NCBI RefSeq assembly: GCF_005871205.1
Contig: NZ_SWKM01000012.1
Coordinates: 806,001 to 870,000, forward strand
Source of the DNA: Marinobacter alexandrii
GTDB taxonomy: Bacteria; Pseudomonadota; Gammaproteobacteria; Pseudomonadales; Oleiphilaceae
Reading direction: 5' to 3'
DNA: 64,000 nt
A program made the position numbers and the translations under genes. Below, piece by piece: positions 25,365-35,120 of the stretch. Numbering within the stretch: position 1 is the stretch's first letter; every line of letters begins with the position of its first letter. The notes below the pieces were generated by a model. It was not told the origin of the DNA. It ran no database searches and saw only the letters and a list, made by a program, of their open reading frames with translations.

Positions 25365-26027
25365 ATGGGAATTTCTGATATTGAAGCTGTCATGGCGCTG
25401 ATCACGAAAGTGGCACGTTCCGGTGAGCGAACCTTGATTGCTATAGCGGGCCCTCCTGGTTCGGGCAAGTCAACTCTCGCCGAAGCTGTAGTCAAGCAAC
25501 TGAATTCGAGAGTTGGAAGTGAGCCCCTGGCTGCGCTTATTCCGATGGATGGCTTTCATCTCGACAACCAGGATCTGGACAAGCAAGGACTATTGTCACG
25601 GAAGGGGGCTCCAGAGACTTTCGATGCGGCTGGGCTGGTTCGATTGGTTCGTCGCATCAGGACCGGCGGTACCGATATCCATTACCCGTTGTTTGATCGA
25701 ACGATTGATCGATGTCAGGTTGATGCGGGCCTTTTGAGCGCAGAAACCCCGATCGTCGTGGTCGAGGGTAACTATCTGCTTCTCGACGATTCGCCATGGA
25801 ATGCTCTTGCCGGGCTATTTGACGCTACTGTTTTCCTGGCGCCGGCAGTCGAGGTTCTTGAAGAGCGGCTTATTCATCGTTGGTTGAGGTATGGGTTCTC
25901 ACCGGAGATGGCAGCGGAAAAGGCACGTGCGAACGACCTTAGGAACGCACGCCTCGTCCTTGAAAAAAGTCTCGCCGCCGATCTGTTACTGACCCAGCAG
26001 ACAGATGAAACCGAGAATGTTCCCTGA
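25365..26027 (+). CDS. frcK: FrcK-type sugar kinase (uridine-kinase/pantothenate-kinase fold)
   Basis: This 220-residue P-loop kinase has Walker A GPPGSGKST (residues 29-37), LIPMDGFHLDNQDL and the YPLFDRTID segment typical of the PanK/uridine-kinase-like YggC group. It starts 3 bp after the frcA stop, so it is part of the transporter operon. In rhizobial frc operons the matching kinase is called FrcK and is presumed to phosphorylate the imported sugar, which is not proven. Fructose 6-phosphate would be the natural feed for the following transaldolase and transketolase genes. Confidence 0.8.
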   Translation: MGISDIEAVMALITKVARSGERTLIAIAGPPGSGKSTLAEAVVKQLNSRVGSEPLAALIPMDGFHLDNQDLDKQGLLSRKGAPETFDAAGLVRLVRRIRTGGTDIHYPLFDRTIDRCQVDAGLLSAETPIVVVEGNYLLLDDSPWNALAGLFDATVFLAPAVEVLEERLIHRWLRYGFSPEMAAEKARANDLRNARLVLEKSLAADLLLTQQTDETENVP

Positions 26028-26232
26028 TGGATTGTATCGGTGCCACATCTATTAGAAATCCGCGATACCGCTGAGTTATCCCTTATCTCGAGGCTTTTCG
26101 TTGTTGGTGGGAGTAGGGCTGCCTCCCTAATCGTGGCCCGACCTTAAGGATGCCTGCTAACCGGCTCAGGCAACCTTGGCGCGGAAAATGATCCGGAAAG
26201 CTTCTTTCAACACCGACCTTCCAGGAGGCATT
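26028..26232 (+). other. Gap between frcK and tal
   Basis: This 205-bp gap contains a short hairpin, GGGAG (26110-26114) pairing with CTCCC (26124-26128), without a T tail. Neither the 33-bp block nor the ACTTC-N5-GAAGT repeat is present, so tal-tkt either reads through from frcK or has its own unrecognised promoter. Confidence 0.4.
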
Positions 26233-27201
26233 ATGTCTACTTTATTAGAGCAACTGAGGCAATACAGCACCGTGGTCGCCGATACTGGTGACCTCGAGGC
26301 CATACGGCGATTCAAGCCCGAGGACGCCACCACCAATCCATCGTTGATTCTCAAGGCAGTTCAGTCCGGTCAGTATGACGCCCTGCTCAACGAGATCGTC
26401 GCCGTCGCTCGCGGCCATAACGGTAGCTTGGAAGAAGCCGTCGACGAGGCTTGCGACCGACTGGTCGTGACGATGGGCAGCCTGATACTTAATCATGTTC
26501 CCGGTCGGATCTCGACCGAGGTGAATGCTCGCCTGTCGTTTGATCGGGAGGCCAGCATCGCCAAGGCCCGCCAACTGGTGGCACTTTACGAAGAGGCCGG
26601 CATCAGCCGAGACCGCATTCTTATCAAACTCGCCGCCACCTGGGAGGGCATCCGCGCAGCCGAGGTGCTGGAGCGGGAGGGTATCGAGTGCAACCTGACG
26701 CTGATCTTCAGCTTTACCCAGGCCCGTGCCTGCGCCGAGGCTGGTGCCTTCCTGATCTCGCCGTTCGTGGGCCGTATCCTGGACTGGTACCGCAAGGCTA
26801 ACCCCGATACCGTCTACACGCCGGAGGAGGAGCCCGGTGTGCAGCAGGTGCGGGAGATCTATCGTTATTTCCGTCGCCACCAGTATCCCACCGTGGTCAT
26901 GGGTGCGAGCTTTCGTAACAGTGGCGAAGTCCTGGCGCTGGCCGGTTGCGATCGCCTGACCATCAGCCCGGCGTTACTGGAAGAACTCGCCCATGGCGAA
27001 GGGTCCGTTGAACCGGTGCTGGCCGACAATGGTGAGCGTGCCGATCCTCCGGCACCGATTACCGAAGTCGAGTTCCGTTGGCAGCTCAACGAGGACGCCA
27101 TGGCGACCGAGAAACTGGCCGAAGGCATACGCGGCTTTGAGGCCGATCAGCTCAAGCTCGAGGCGCTGTTGCGCGAACGGCTGGCCGGGGGCGTAGCATG
27201 A
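26233..27201 (+). CDS. tal: Transaldolase
   Basis: This 322-residue TalB-type enzyme transfers a dihydroxyacetone unit between fructose 6-phosphate and erythrose 4-phosphate. The Schiff-base lysine is K132 in [11 protein letters not shown] and D17 is also present, both at E. coli TalB numbering. AGGAGG lies before the ATG at 26233, which is preferred over a longer in-frame start. Its stop overlaps the tkt ATG (ATGA). With tkt it supplies the non-oxidative pentose phosphate branch for sugar entering through frcBCAK. Confidence 0.95.
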   Translation: MSTLLEQLRQYSTVVADTGDLEAIRRFKPEDATTNPSLILKAVQSGQYDALLNEIVAVARGHNGSLEEAVDEACDRLVVTMGSLILNHVPGRISTEVNARLSFDREASIAKARQLVALYEEAGISRDRILIKLAATWEGIRAAEVLEREGIECNLTLIFSFTQARACAEAGAFLISPFVGRILDWYRKANPDTVYTPEEEPGVQQVREIYRYFRRHQYPTVVMGASFRNSGEVLALAGCDRLTISPALLEELAHGEGSVEPVLADNGERADPPAPITEVEFRWQLNEDAMATEKLAEGIRGFEADQLKLEALLRERLAGGVA

Positions 27202-29225
27202 ATGCGGCTGAGTCCAGTGAGACTCTGAATCGCCGTACCCTGGCCAACGCTGTGCGCGCGCTAAGTATGGATGCCGTGCAACAGGCCAACTCCGGCCACC
27301 CGGGCGCGCCGATGGGCATGGCCGATATCGCTGAAGTGCTCTGGCGCGACCATCTGCGCCACAACCCGGCCAATCCCGACTGGCTCGACCGCGATCGCTT
27401 CGTGCTGTCCAACGGCCATGGCTCGATGCTGCTCTACAGCCTGCTGCACCTGAGTGGCTACGACCTGCCGCTCGACGAGCTCCGGCGCTTCCGCCAACTG
27501 CATTCGAAGACGCCCGGTCATCCCGAATACGGTTACGCCCCGGGCGTCGAGACGACTACCGGCCCACTGGGGCAGGGACTCGCCAATGCCGTTGGCCTTG
27601 CGTTGGCCGAACGGACACTGGCGGCGCAGTTCAACCGTTCGGGCTACGACATCATCAATCACCACACCTACGCTTTCGTCGGCGATGGTTGCCTGATGGA
27701 AGGAATCTCCCACGAGGTGTGCTCGCTGGCCGGTACCCTGGGGCTCGGTAAACTGATTGTCTTCTACGACGACAACGGCATCTCCATCGATGGAGAGGTT
27801 GAGGGCTGGTTCAGCGACGACACCCCCGCGCGCTTCCGCGCCTATGGCTGGAACGTGGTCGAGTCGGTCGATGGCCACGACGCTGCGGCCATCGATCGCG
27901 CTATCCGCGATGCGAAGGCCCAGACGCAGCGTCCGAGCTTGATCTGCTGTAAAACCACTATCGGCTTCGGTTCGCCGAACAAGGCGGGTTCGCACGACTG
28001 CCACGGTGCCCCATTGGGCGACGACGAGATCGCCGCGACCCGTGACGCGCTCGCTTGGCCCCATGCACCTTTCGATGTGCCCGACGATATTCGCGGATAC
28101 TGGGATGCCCGGGGTGATGGGGCCGCTCTGGAGCTGGAATGGCGAGAGCGTTTCCAGGCCTATCGCGCTGAGCATCCGGCGTTGGCCGCTGAACTCGAAC
28201 GCCGCCAGGCCGGCGAGCTGCCCCAGAATTGGAAGGTATTGAGCCGGGACCTGTTGCAGCGTTGCCAGCAGCAAAGCCGCACCCTGGCAAGTCGAAAGAG
28301 CTCGCAGCAGGTGCTGGAAGCCATAGGCTCGGAATTGCCGGAACTGCTCGGAGGTTCGGCGGACCTGGCACCATCTAACCTGACACAGTGGTCCGGTTCG
28401 CGAGCCATTTCGGCAGAAGTTGAGAGTGGCAATTACATTCATTACGGTGTGCGCGAGTTCGGCATGAGCGCCATCATGAACGGACTGGCGCTGCATGGCG
28501 GTTTTGTTCCCTACGGCGGTACCTTCCTGATGTTCATGGAATACGCCCGCAACGCCGTGCGGATGGCGGCGCTGATGGGGGTTCGCAATATCTTCGTTTA
28601 TACCCACGACTCCATTGGCCTTGGCGAGGACGGCCCGACCCATCAGCCTGTTGAGCAGCTAGCCAGCCTGCGTCAGACGCCGAATATGGAAACCTGGCGC
28701 CCCTGTGACGAGACCGAAACGGCGGCCGCCTGGTGTGCCGCGCTTGAGCGTGCCACGGGGCCAAGTGCCCTGATACTGTCGCGGCAGAACCTCCCGGCCC
28801 AGGAACGCAGCGAGGCGCAGGTTAATGACATTAGCCGCGGCGGCTACTTGCTACGGGATTGCACAGGCATGCCCGAGCTGATTTTGTTGGCCACAGGCTC
28901 GGAGGTGGCGTTGGCCGTGAAAGCCGCTGACCGGCTAAGCGCCTCGGGTGTGGCTGTGCGGGTGGTTTCGTTGCCCTGCGTCGAACGTTTCGCCAAGCAG
29001 GACGCGACCTATCGCGATACCGTGTTGCCACCGACGGTGCGGGCACGGGTTGCAATCGAGATGGCACAACCGGACGGCTGGTATCGCTGGGTGGGTCTCG
29101 ACGGCGCCGTGATCGGCATTGAGACCTTCGGCGAATCGGCGCCAGCCGAAGCGTTGCTCCAACATTTCGGTTTTACGGTCGAGCGGGTGGTCGAGACGGC
29201 CGGTATCATCATGCACAAGGGTTGA
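27198..29225 (+). CDS. tkt: Transketolase
   Basis: This 675-residue thiamine-diphosphate enzyme moves two-carbon units in the pentose phosphate pathway. Visible motifs are [14 protein letters not shown] (active-site His near residue 34), the cofactor motif VGDGCLMEG through DDNGISIDG, and [16 protein letters not shown]. Length is typical. It is coupled to tal by a 4-bp overlap and is the last gene of the cassette. GC content looks higher than in the frc genes, so tal-tkt may have a different origin from frcBCAK. Confidence 0.95.
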   Translation: MNAAESSETLNRRTLANAVRALSMDAVQQANSGHPGAPMGMADIAEVLWRDHLRHNPANPDWLDRDRFVLSNGHGSMLLYSLLHLSGYDLPLDELRRFRQLHSKTPGHPEYGYAPGVETTTGPLGQGLANAVGLALAERTLAAQFNRSGYDIINHHTYAFVGDGCLMEGISHEVCSLAGTLGLGKLIVFYDDNGISIDGEVEGWFSDDTPARFRAYGWNVVESVDGHDAAAIDRAIRDAKAQTQRPSLICCKTTIGFGSPNKAGSHDCHGAPLGDDEIAATRDALAWPHAPFDVPDDIRGYWDARGDGAALELEWRERFQAYRAEHPALAAELERRQAGELPQNWKVLSRDLLQRCQQQSRTLASRKSSQQVLEAIGSELPELLGGSADLAPSNLTQWSGSRAISAEVESGNYIHYGVREFGMSAIMNGLALHGGFVPYGGTFLMFMEYARNAVRMAALMGVRNIFVYTHDSIGLGEDGPTHQPVEQLASLRQTPNMETWRPCDETETAAAWCAALERATGPSALILSRQNLPAQERSEAQVNDISRGGYLLRDCTGMPELILLATGSEVALAVKAADRLSASGVAVRVVSLPCVERFAKQDATYRDTVLPPTVRARVAIEMAQPDGWYRWVGLDGAVIGIETFGESAPAEALLQHFGFTVERVVETAGIIMHKG

Positions 29226-30031
<806 letters not shown>

Positions 30032-30120
30032 GTTGTAGTGCTTGTCACTGTATACAAATTGAGCCGGGCGCAGTAAACTACGCGGTCTGCTGAATCAGTC
30101 ATTTTATTTTCGGGGAAGTT

Positions 30121-30333
30121 ATGGCACGAGTTACCGTTGAAGATTGTCTGGAAAACGTTGATAACCGCTTCCAGCTGGTGATGCTGGCTACCAAGCGTGC
30201 CCGTCAGCTTGCAACCAAAGGTGCGGAACCGGCGGTGGCTGAAGAGAACGACAAGCCGACAGTTATCGCCCTGCGCGAGATTGCTGAAGGTAAAGTGGGT
30301 CGTGAGTTGTTGCAGGAAGACGACGACGAGTGA
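30121..30333 (+). CDS. rpoZ: RNA polymerase omega subunit
   Basis: This 70-residue omega subunit ([20 protein letters not shown] onward) aids assembly of the beta-prime subunit and forms one ppGpp site on RNA polymerase. The N-terminal core is highly typical and the acidic DDDE tail is normal. It lies between gmk and spoT, the common order, although a terminator separates it from spoT here. Confidence 0.97.
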   Translation: MARVTVEDCLENVDNRFQLVMLATKRARQLATKGAEPAVAEENDKPTVIALREIAEGKVGRELLQEDDDE

Positions 30334-30441
30334 CCACAGGTACGGGTACAAATACGTATCCGCGCCTCGGAAGCATTGAAATCTGTCTCGGCGCTTTATA
30401 GTGTAGCTATAGAACGGACGTTGTTGGCAGGATCAGGAAGG

Positions 30442-30469
30442 ACCCGGATGCGTGCATTCGGGTTTTTTT
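30442..30469 (+). terminator. Rho-independent terminator between rpoZ and spoT
   Basis: ACCCGGATGC (30442-30451) pairs with GCATTCGGGT (30454-30463) with one G-U, followed by a T run at 30463-30469. It lies 109 bp after rpoZ and 33 bp before the spoT GTG. A TATAGT hexamer upstream (30397-30402) has a TTGAAA 15 bp away, so the hairpin may instead attenuate a spoT transcript. Confidence 0.85.
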
Positions 30470-30501
30470 GTCCCTGAATTTCATAAGTATACGGAGGCGC
30501 G

Positions 30502-32646
30502 GTGTCGGCAGAGGCTACGGTTGAAGGTCTAGCGAAAGAGCTCAGTACCTATCTGGATACCAATCGCATCAATCAGGTGCGACGGGCCTACTATTATGCC
30601 GAACAGGCCCACGAAGGGCAGATGCGCAAAAGCGGTGACCGCTACATCACCCACCCACTGGCGGTTGCCCATATCCTGGCCGACCTGAGGCTGGACCATC
30701 AGAGTCTGATGGCAGCCATGCTCCACGATGTTATCGAAGACACCGGTATTCCCAAGGATGCCCTGGCCGAGCAGTTTGGCGATGACGTGGCCGAGCTGGT
30801 CGACGGTGTCAGCAAGCTGACCCAGATCGAATTCCGGTCCCGGGCGGAAGCCCAGGCGGAAAACTTCCAGAAGATGACCCTGGCGATGGCGCGGGACATT
30901 CGGGTCATCTTGGTGAAGCTTGCCGACCGCCTGCACAACATGCGCACGCTGGGCCCCATGCCCTATGAGAAACGCCAGCGCATTGCCACCGAAACCCTGG
31001 ATATCTACGCCCCCATTGCCAATCGCCTCGGTATGCATTCCATCTGCACCGAGCTGGAAGACCTGGGCTTTTCCTCGCTGTACCCGATGCGCTCCAAGTA
31101 CATCTCCAAGGCCGTCGAGAAGCTGAGGGGCAGCCATCGCGAGATCATTGAAGAGATTCGCGGCAAGCTGCAGGAAAAGCTGGAAGAGCGTGGCTTGCCT
31201 GGTCGCATCCTGGGGCGCGAGAAGCACCTGAACAGCATCTACAACAAGATGAAGTTCAAGCAGAAATCCTTCCATGAAATCATGGACGTGTATGCGTTCC
31301 GGATCATTACCGACACCGAGGATGACTGCTACCGCATCCTGGGTGCGGTGCACAGCCTGTACAAGCCACTGCCGGGCCGCTTTAAAGACTACATCGCTAT
31401 GCCCAAGGCCAACGGCTACCAGTCCATCCACACCACGTTGTTTGGCATGCACGTGAATATCGAGATCCAGATCCGTACCGAGGAAATGGAACACATCGCC
31501 AACAACGGCATCGCCGCCCACTGGATGTACAAGAGCGAACCCAGCAGCGTTTCCAACGCCAACCAGGCCCGGGTGGACCGCTGGGTGAAAGGGCTGATGG
31601 AGATGCGTGAGCGCGCCGATGACTCCCTGGAGTTTATCGAGCACGTGAAGGTCGATCTGTTCCCGGACGAGATCTATGTCTTTACCCCCAAGGGCAAGAT
31701 CATGGAACTGCCCAGCGGCGCCACGCCGGTGGACTTTGCCTACTCCATCCACACCGATATTGGTAACGCCACCGTGGCGTGCCGGATCAACCGGAATCTG
31801 AGCTCCCTGAGCCAGCCACTGCAGAGCGGGCAGACGGTGGAGGTCATCACCGCGCCGGGCGCCCGGCCGAACCCAGCCTGGCTCAGCTTCGTGGTAACCG
31901 GCAAGGCCCGCAGCAGTATTCGCCACGTGCTCAAACACCAGAAGCGGGCGGAGTCGCTGGAGCTGGGTAAGACCCTGCTGAAGAAGTCTTTAAAAGGCTT
32001 CGGTACCCGGCTGGCGGACATCAGCGATGTACAGGTTCAGGCCGTGGTCAATCACAACCAGGTCAACAGTCTGGACGACCTGATTGCCGATATCGGCCTG
32101 GGTAACCGCATGGCCTACCTGGTAGCGCGGCAACTGGTGACCGGTGCCGAGTCGTCCCCCATTGCCGGTGTGCCAGCGGAGGTGCACGGCAGCGGCGAGC
32201 ACAGCCCGGTTACGATTCGCGGCACGGAAGGCCTGCTGGTGCGCTTTGCCAGTTGCTGCAAACCCATTCCCGGCGACCCGGTGGTGGGCATGATGGATTC
32301 CGGCAAGGGCATGATGATTCATTCTGATACCTGCTCCCGCTTGCCGGACGACGATGAGGGCCGGGCCCGCCTGACCCACCTCAAATGGGCCAAGGACATT
32401 GCCGACGAGTTCTCGGTTGAGCTTCGGGTTGAGCTGGAACGTCAGCGTGGTGTGATCGCGGAGGTCGCCAACGCCATAGCAATGGCCGATGGCAACGTCG
32501 AGCGCATCAACGTGGAAGAGCAGAACGCGAAGTTCAGCATCGTCAGCCTGGTGTTGCATGTAAACGGACGCCGGCATCTGGCCCGGGTCATGCGGCGGGT
32601 GAAGAACATCCGGGCCGTGACCCACATAGGACGAGTTCGTCACTGA
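30502..32646 (+). CDS. spoT: Bifunctional (p)ppGpp synthetase/hydrolase SpoT
   Basis: This 714-residue RelA/SpoT-family protein has an intact HD hydrolase domain (ITHPLAVAHILADL and AAMLHDVIEDTG), a synthetase domain (YKPLPGRFKDYIAMPKANGYQSIHT), a TGS domain (VFTPKGKIMELPSGATPVDFAYSIH), a helical region and a C-terminal ACT domain. An intact HD domain identifies it as the hydrolase-bearing SpoT rather than RelA. It starts at GTG 30502 behind GGAGG. It is part of the gmk-rpoZ-spoT-ridA series. Confidence 0.96.
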   Translation: MSAEATVEGLAKELSTYLDTNRINQVRRAYYYAEQAHEGQMRKSGDRYITHPLAVAHILADLRLDHQSLMAAMLHDVIEDTGIPKDALAEQFGDDVAELVDGVSKLTQIEFRSRAEAQAENFQKMTLAMARDIRVILVKLADRLHNMRTLGPMPYEKRQRIATETLDIYAPIANRLGMHSICTELEDLGFSSLYPMRSKYISKAVEKLRGSHREIIEEIRGKLQEKLEERGLPGRILGREKHLNSIYNKMKFKQKSFHEIMDVYAFRIITDTEDDCYRILGAVHSLYKPLPGRFKDYIAMPKANGYQSIHTTLFGMHVNIEIQIRTEEMEHIANNGIAAHWMYKSEPSSVSNANQARVDRWVKGLMEMRERADDSLEFIEHVKVDLFPDEIYVFTPKGKIMELPSGATPVDFAYSIHTDIGNATVACRINRNLSSLSQPLQSGQTVEVITAPGARPNPAWLSFVVTGKARSSIRHVLKHQKRAESLELGKTLLKKSLKGFGTRLADISDVQVQAVVNHNQVNSLDDLIADIGLGNRMAYLVARQLVTGAESSPIAGVPAEVHGSGEHSPVTIRGTEGLLVRFASCCKPIPGDPVVGMMDSGKGMMIHSDTCSRLPDDDEGRARLTHLKWAKDIADEFSVELRVELERQRGVIAEVANAIAMADGNVERINVEEQNAKFSIVSLVLHVNGRRHLARVMRRVKNIRAVTHIGRVRH

Positions 32647-32746
32647 TCCCCGAATAAGGGGCAAGGCATCTCCCATAACGTCTGGTTGACAGCAGCCGCG
32701 CCCAAAGGTGACGATTGGTGTTTTGGAAGAGAGGAATACCCAAGCC

Positions 32747-33133
32747 ATGACCAACAAATCCGTTATCCAGACTGAAAACGCCCCGCAGGCGATTGGAACC
32801 TACTCGCAGGCAGTGAAAGCCGGCGACACGGTCTACCTGTCTGGTCAGATTCCGCTGGTGCCGGAAACCATGGAAGTGGTTGCCGGGGATTTTGCCGCCA
32901 AGACACGGCAAGTGTTCGAGAATCTCAAAGCGGTCTGTGAGGCAGCCGGCGGCGAGCTGAAGGACATCGTCAAGCTCAACATCTATATGACCGACCTTGA
33001 GAACTTTGCCACCGTCAACGAGATCATGGCGACCTACTTTGAAGAGCCGTATCCGGCCCGCGCAGCCGTTGGCGTATCAGCGTTGCCCAAAGGGGTGCCG
33101 ATCGAGATGGAAGCGGTAATGGTATTGACCTGA
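32747..33133 (+). CDS. ridA: RidA family enamine/imine deaminase
   Basis: This 128-residue RidA (YjgF) protein hydrolyses reactive 2-aminoacrylate-type enamines. The core [19 protein letters not shown] and the C-terminal [21 protein letters not shown] with its substrate-binding Arg and Glu are intact. The ATG at 32747 follows GAGAGGAA; the longer frame starts in leader sequence. It sits just downstream of spoT, a frequent arrangement. Confidence 0.95.
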   Translation: MTNKSVIQTENAPQAIGTYSQAVKAGDTVYLSGQIPLVPETMEVVAGDFAAKTRQVFENLKAVCEAAGGELKDIVKLNIYMTDLENFATVNEIMATYFEEPYPARAAVGVSALPKGVPIEMEAVMVLT

Positions 33134-33170
33134 AGCCCTGGGCCAGCTAGGCCCTCGGAATCAGTGAGAA

Positions 33171-33197
33171 AAAGGCGGCTTCGGCCGCCTTTTTTGC
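33171..33197. terminator. UUCG-capped bidirectional terminator
   Basis: AAAGGCGGC (33171-33179), loop TTCG, GCCGCCTTT (33184-33192) continues into more T residues, with an A run on the left side. The C(UUCG)G cap is exceptionally stable. It separates the converging ridA and epimerase-like genes. Confidence 0.95.
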
Positions 33198-33210
33198 GCC
33201 TGTCGCCCCG

Positions 33211-34077
33211 CTATCGCCCGGCGATCATGGCCCGGTAGCCGGCCCGAAAGTCCGGGAACTGGAACTCGAAACCACTCTCCAGCAGGCGCTGGTTGCTGCA
33301 CCGTTTGCTGCCCGCGCGTCCGCCGGTTCTGGCGTCGTCGACCGGTGACGCACAGTCGGTGTGCGCCTGTACCCACTTCACTACCTCATCCAGTCGCACC
33401 GGTTCGCTGTCACTGGCGATGTAGAGTGGCTCCACGGGCTCGCCCGCCAGTGCCTTCAGCACCAGATGCTGGACTACCCGGGCGGCATCGTCTTCATGAA
33501 TTCGGTTGGTGAACGGCGCTGGATTTTTGGGTGCCATCCGGCCCGCGATAACCTCATCCAGGAATCGTTGCCGGGTGGGGCCGTAAATACCGCTGAACCT
33601 TACAATAGTCGCCGGATGCCCACTATCCAGGGCCGTGCGCTCGCCTGCCAGGATCTGCTCACCACTAAAGCGCCGTGGCTGTGCCGGGCTGGTTTCGTCG
33701 ACCCAGCTGTCATCATTCTGGGAGTAGACACTGGTGCTGCTGATGAAGACAAGACGTGCCAATGGCTGGCCTTTGACCACGTCCAGTAGGTTTGAGAGCC
33801 CGTTGACGTAGGCATCCCGGTAGCCCTGTTCGTCGTAACTGGCGGGGGTCAGGCAGTAGACAATGACGTCGAGGTTGTCCGGCACCGCTTTGTCGAGGGA
33901 CTCTGGTGCCATCAGATCGGCTTTCACTCCCTGGATACCAGCCGGAACCTGAGCCGGATTTCGGCGCAATCCGAACACGGTTGCCGAGTCCCTGAGCAGG
34001 CTGGCAATGGCGCCCCCGAGTTTGCCACAGCCGGCCACCAGAATGCGGGGCGTGTTGGTGCGTTCAGTCATTGCCAT
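33211..34077 (-). CDS. NAD(P)-dependent epimerase/dehydratase-like protein (YeeZ type)
   Basis: This 288-residue extended-SDR-like protein has a Rossmann nucleotide motif LVAGCGKLGGAIA near the N-terminus, a conserved FISSTSVYSQ stretch and FSGIYGPTRQRFLDEV further on. The usual SDR YxxxK pair is not evident, as in the YeeZ subgroup, so catalysis is uncertain. No substrate can be named. The ATG at 34077 has a better-placed GAG-type ribosome binding site than the ATG two codons later. It is divergent from oxyR. Confidence 0.8.
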   Translation of the reverse strand: MAMTERTNTPRILVAGCGKLGGAIASLLRDSATVFGLRRNPAQVPAGIQGVKADLMAPESLDKAVPDNLDVIVYCLTPASYDEQGYRDAYVNGLSNLLDVVKGQPLARLVFISSTSVYSQNDDSWVDETSPAQPRRFSGEQILAGERTALDSGHPATIVRFSGIYGPTRQRFLDEVIAGRMAPKNPAPFTNRIHEDDAARVVQHLVLKALAGEPVEPLYIASDSEPVRLDEVVKWVQAHTDCASPVDDARTGGRAGSKRCSNQRLLESGFEFQFPDFRAGYRAMIAGR

Positions 34078-34153
34078 AGACAATCTCAATCCTTATGCTT
34101 AAACCCATAAATTAGTGAACCATTGCCCCGCATCCACCTGACCGGAGCTCACC

Positions 34154-35113
34154 ATGACTCTCACCGAGTTACGATACGTCGTTACGCTTGCCCGCGAAAG
34201 GCATTTTGGCCGTGCTGCCGAGCGCTGCCATGTCAGCCAGCCGACACTCAGTGTGGCCGTCAAGAAGCTTGAAGACGAGTTGGGTATTCCGCTGTTTGAA
34301 CGGAGTAAAAGCAGTATCCGGGTCACCGAAACCGGTCAACGGATCATTGAGCAGGCGCAACGGGTGCTGGACCAGGTCGGGGTGATCAAGGACATGGCCC
34401 AGGATGGTAAGAATCAGCTGAATTCGGCACTGAAGGTGGGGGCCATCTACACCATCGGCCCCTACCTGTTCCCCCACCTCCTGCCGGAGCTTCGGCGAGC
34501 GGCGCCGGAGATGCCTCTGTACATTGAAGAGAACTATACCGCCACACTGCGTCAGAAGCTGCGCCAGTCCGAGCTGGATGCCATCATCATAGCGCTGCCG
34601 TTCGAAGAACCCGAGGTGGTAACCTTGCCACTGTATGACGAGCCCTTCGTGGTGTTGTTGCCGGCCGAACACCCGCTGGCCAAGAAGGATCAGCTGACCG
34701 CCGAAGAATTGGCCAAGGAACAGCTGCTGTTGCTGGGGCCGGGGCACTGTTTCCGGGATCAGGTGCTGGAATCCTGCCCGCCCCTGGTTGAAGCCGTAAC
34801 CCGGCGTGTCGATGTTGACTCGCCGGCGCTGGTGACCGAGGGCAGTTCGCTGGAAACCATTCGTCACATGGTAGCGTCAGGGCTGGGCATCACGGTACTG
34901 CCATTGTCGGCGGCGACCGCCATGCAGTACCACGAAGACATCCTGGCGGTGCGGCGTTTTGCCCCGCCGGTCCCCTTCCGTACGGTCGCGTTGGCCTGGC
35001 GGGTGACCTTCCCGCGGCCCAAGGCCATCGATATGTTGTCGCTGGCTGCCAGCCAGTGCCGGGTCATCGAGAAAGCCAAGACCGACACGCCGGCAGTGGC
35101 CGAGAGCGCCTGA
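34154..35113 (+). CDS. oxyR: OxyR, peroxide-sensing LysR-type regulator
   Basis: This 319-residue LysR-type regulator has an N-terminal helix-turn-helix (HFGRAAERCHVSQPTLSVAVKKLE). Both redox cysteines sit at the E. coli positions, C199 and C208, in GHCFRDQVLESC. Hydrogen peroxide forms a disulphide between them and switches the protein to an activator of antioxidant genes. It is followed 7 bp later by recG, an arrangement common in Pseudomonas relatives. Confidence 0.95.
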   Translation: MTLTELRYVVTLARERHFGRAAERCHVSQPTLSVAVKKLEDELGIPLFERSKSSIRVTETGQRIIEQAQRVLDQVGVIKDMAQDGKNQLNSALKVGAIYTIGPYLFPHLLPELRRAAPEMPLYIEENYTATLRQKLRQSELDAIIIALPFEEPEVVTLPLYDEPFVVLLPAEHPLAKKDQLTAEELAKEQLLLLGPGHCFRDQVLESCPPLVEAVTRRVDVDSPALVTEGSSLETIRHMVASGLGITVLPLSAATAMQYHEDILAVRRFAPPVPFRTVALAWRVTFPRPKAIDMLSLAASQCRVIEKAKTDTPAVAESA

Positions 35114-35120
35114 GTCCTGC

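Noticed and set aside
27261-28643. Long minus-strand open frame (460 codons) antisense to tkt
   Set aside because: It is an out-of-frame shadow of a GC-rich conserved gene; the protein has no recognisable domain and no proper start signal.
30529-31938. Long minus-strand open frame antisense to spoT
   Set aside because: spoT is unmistakable on plus; the antisense frame is low in sequence sense and has no ribosome binding site.
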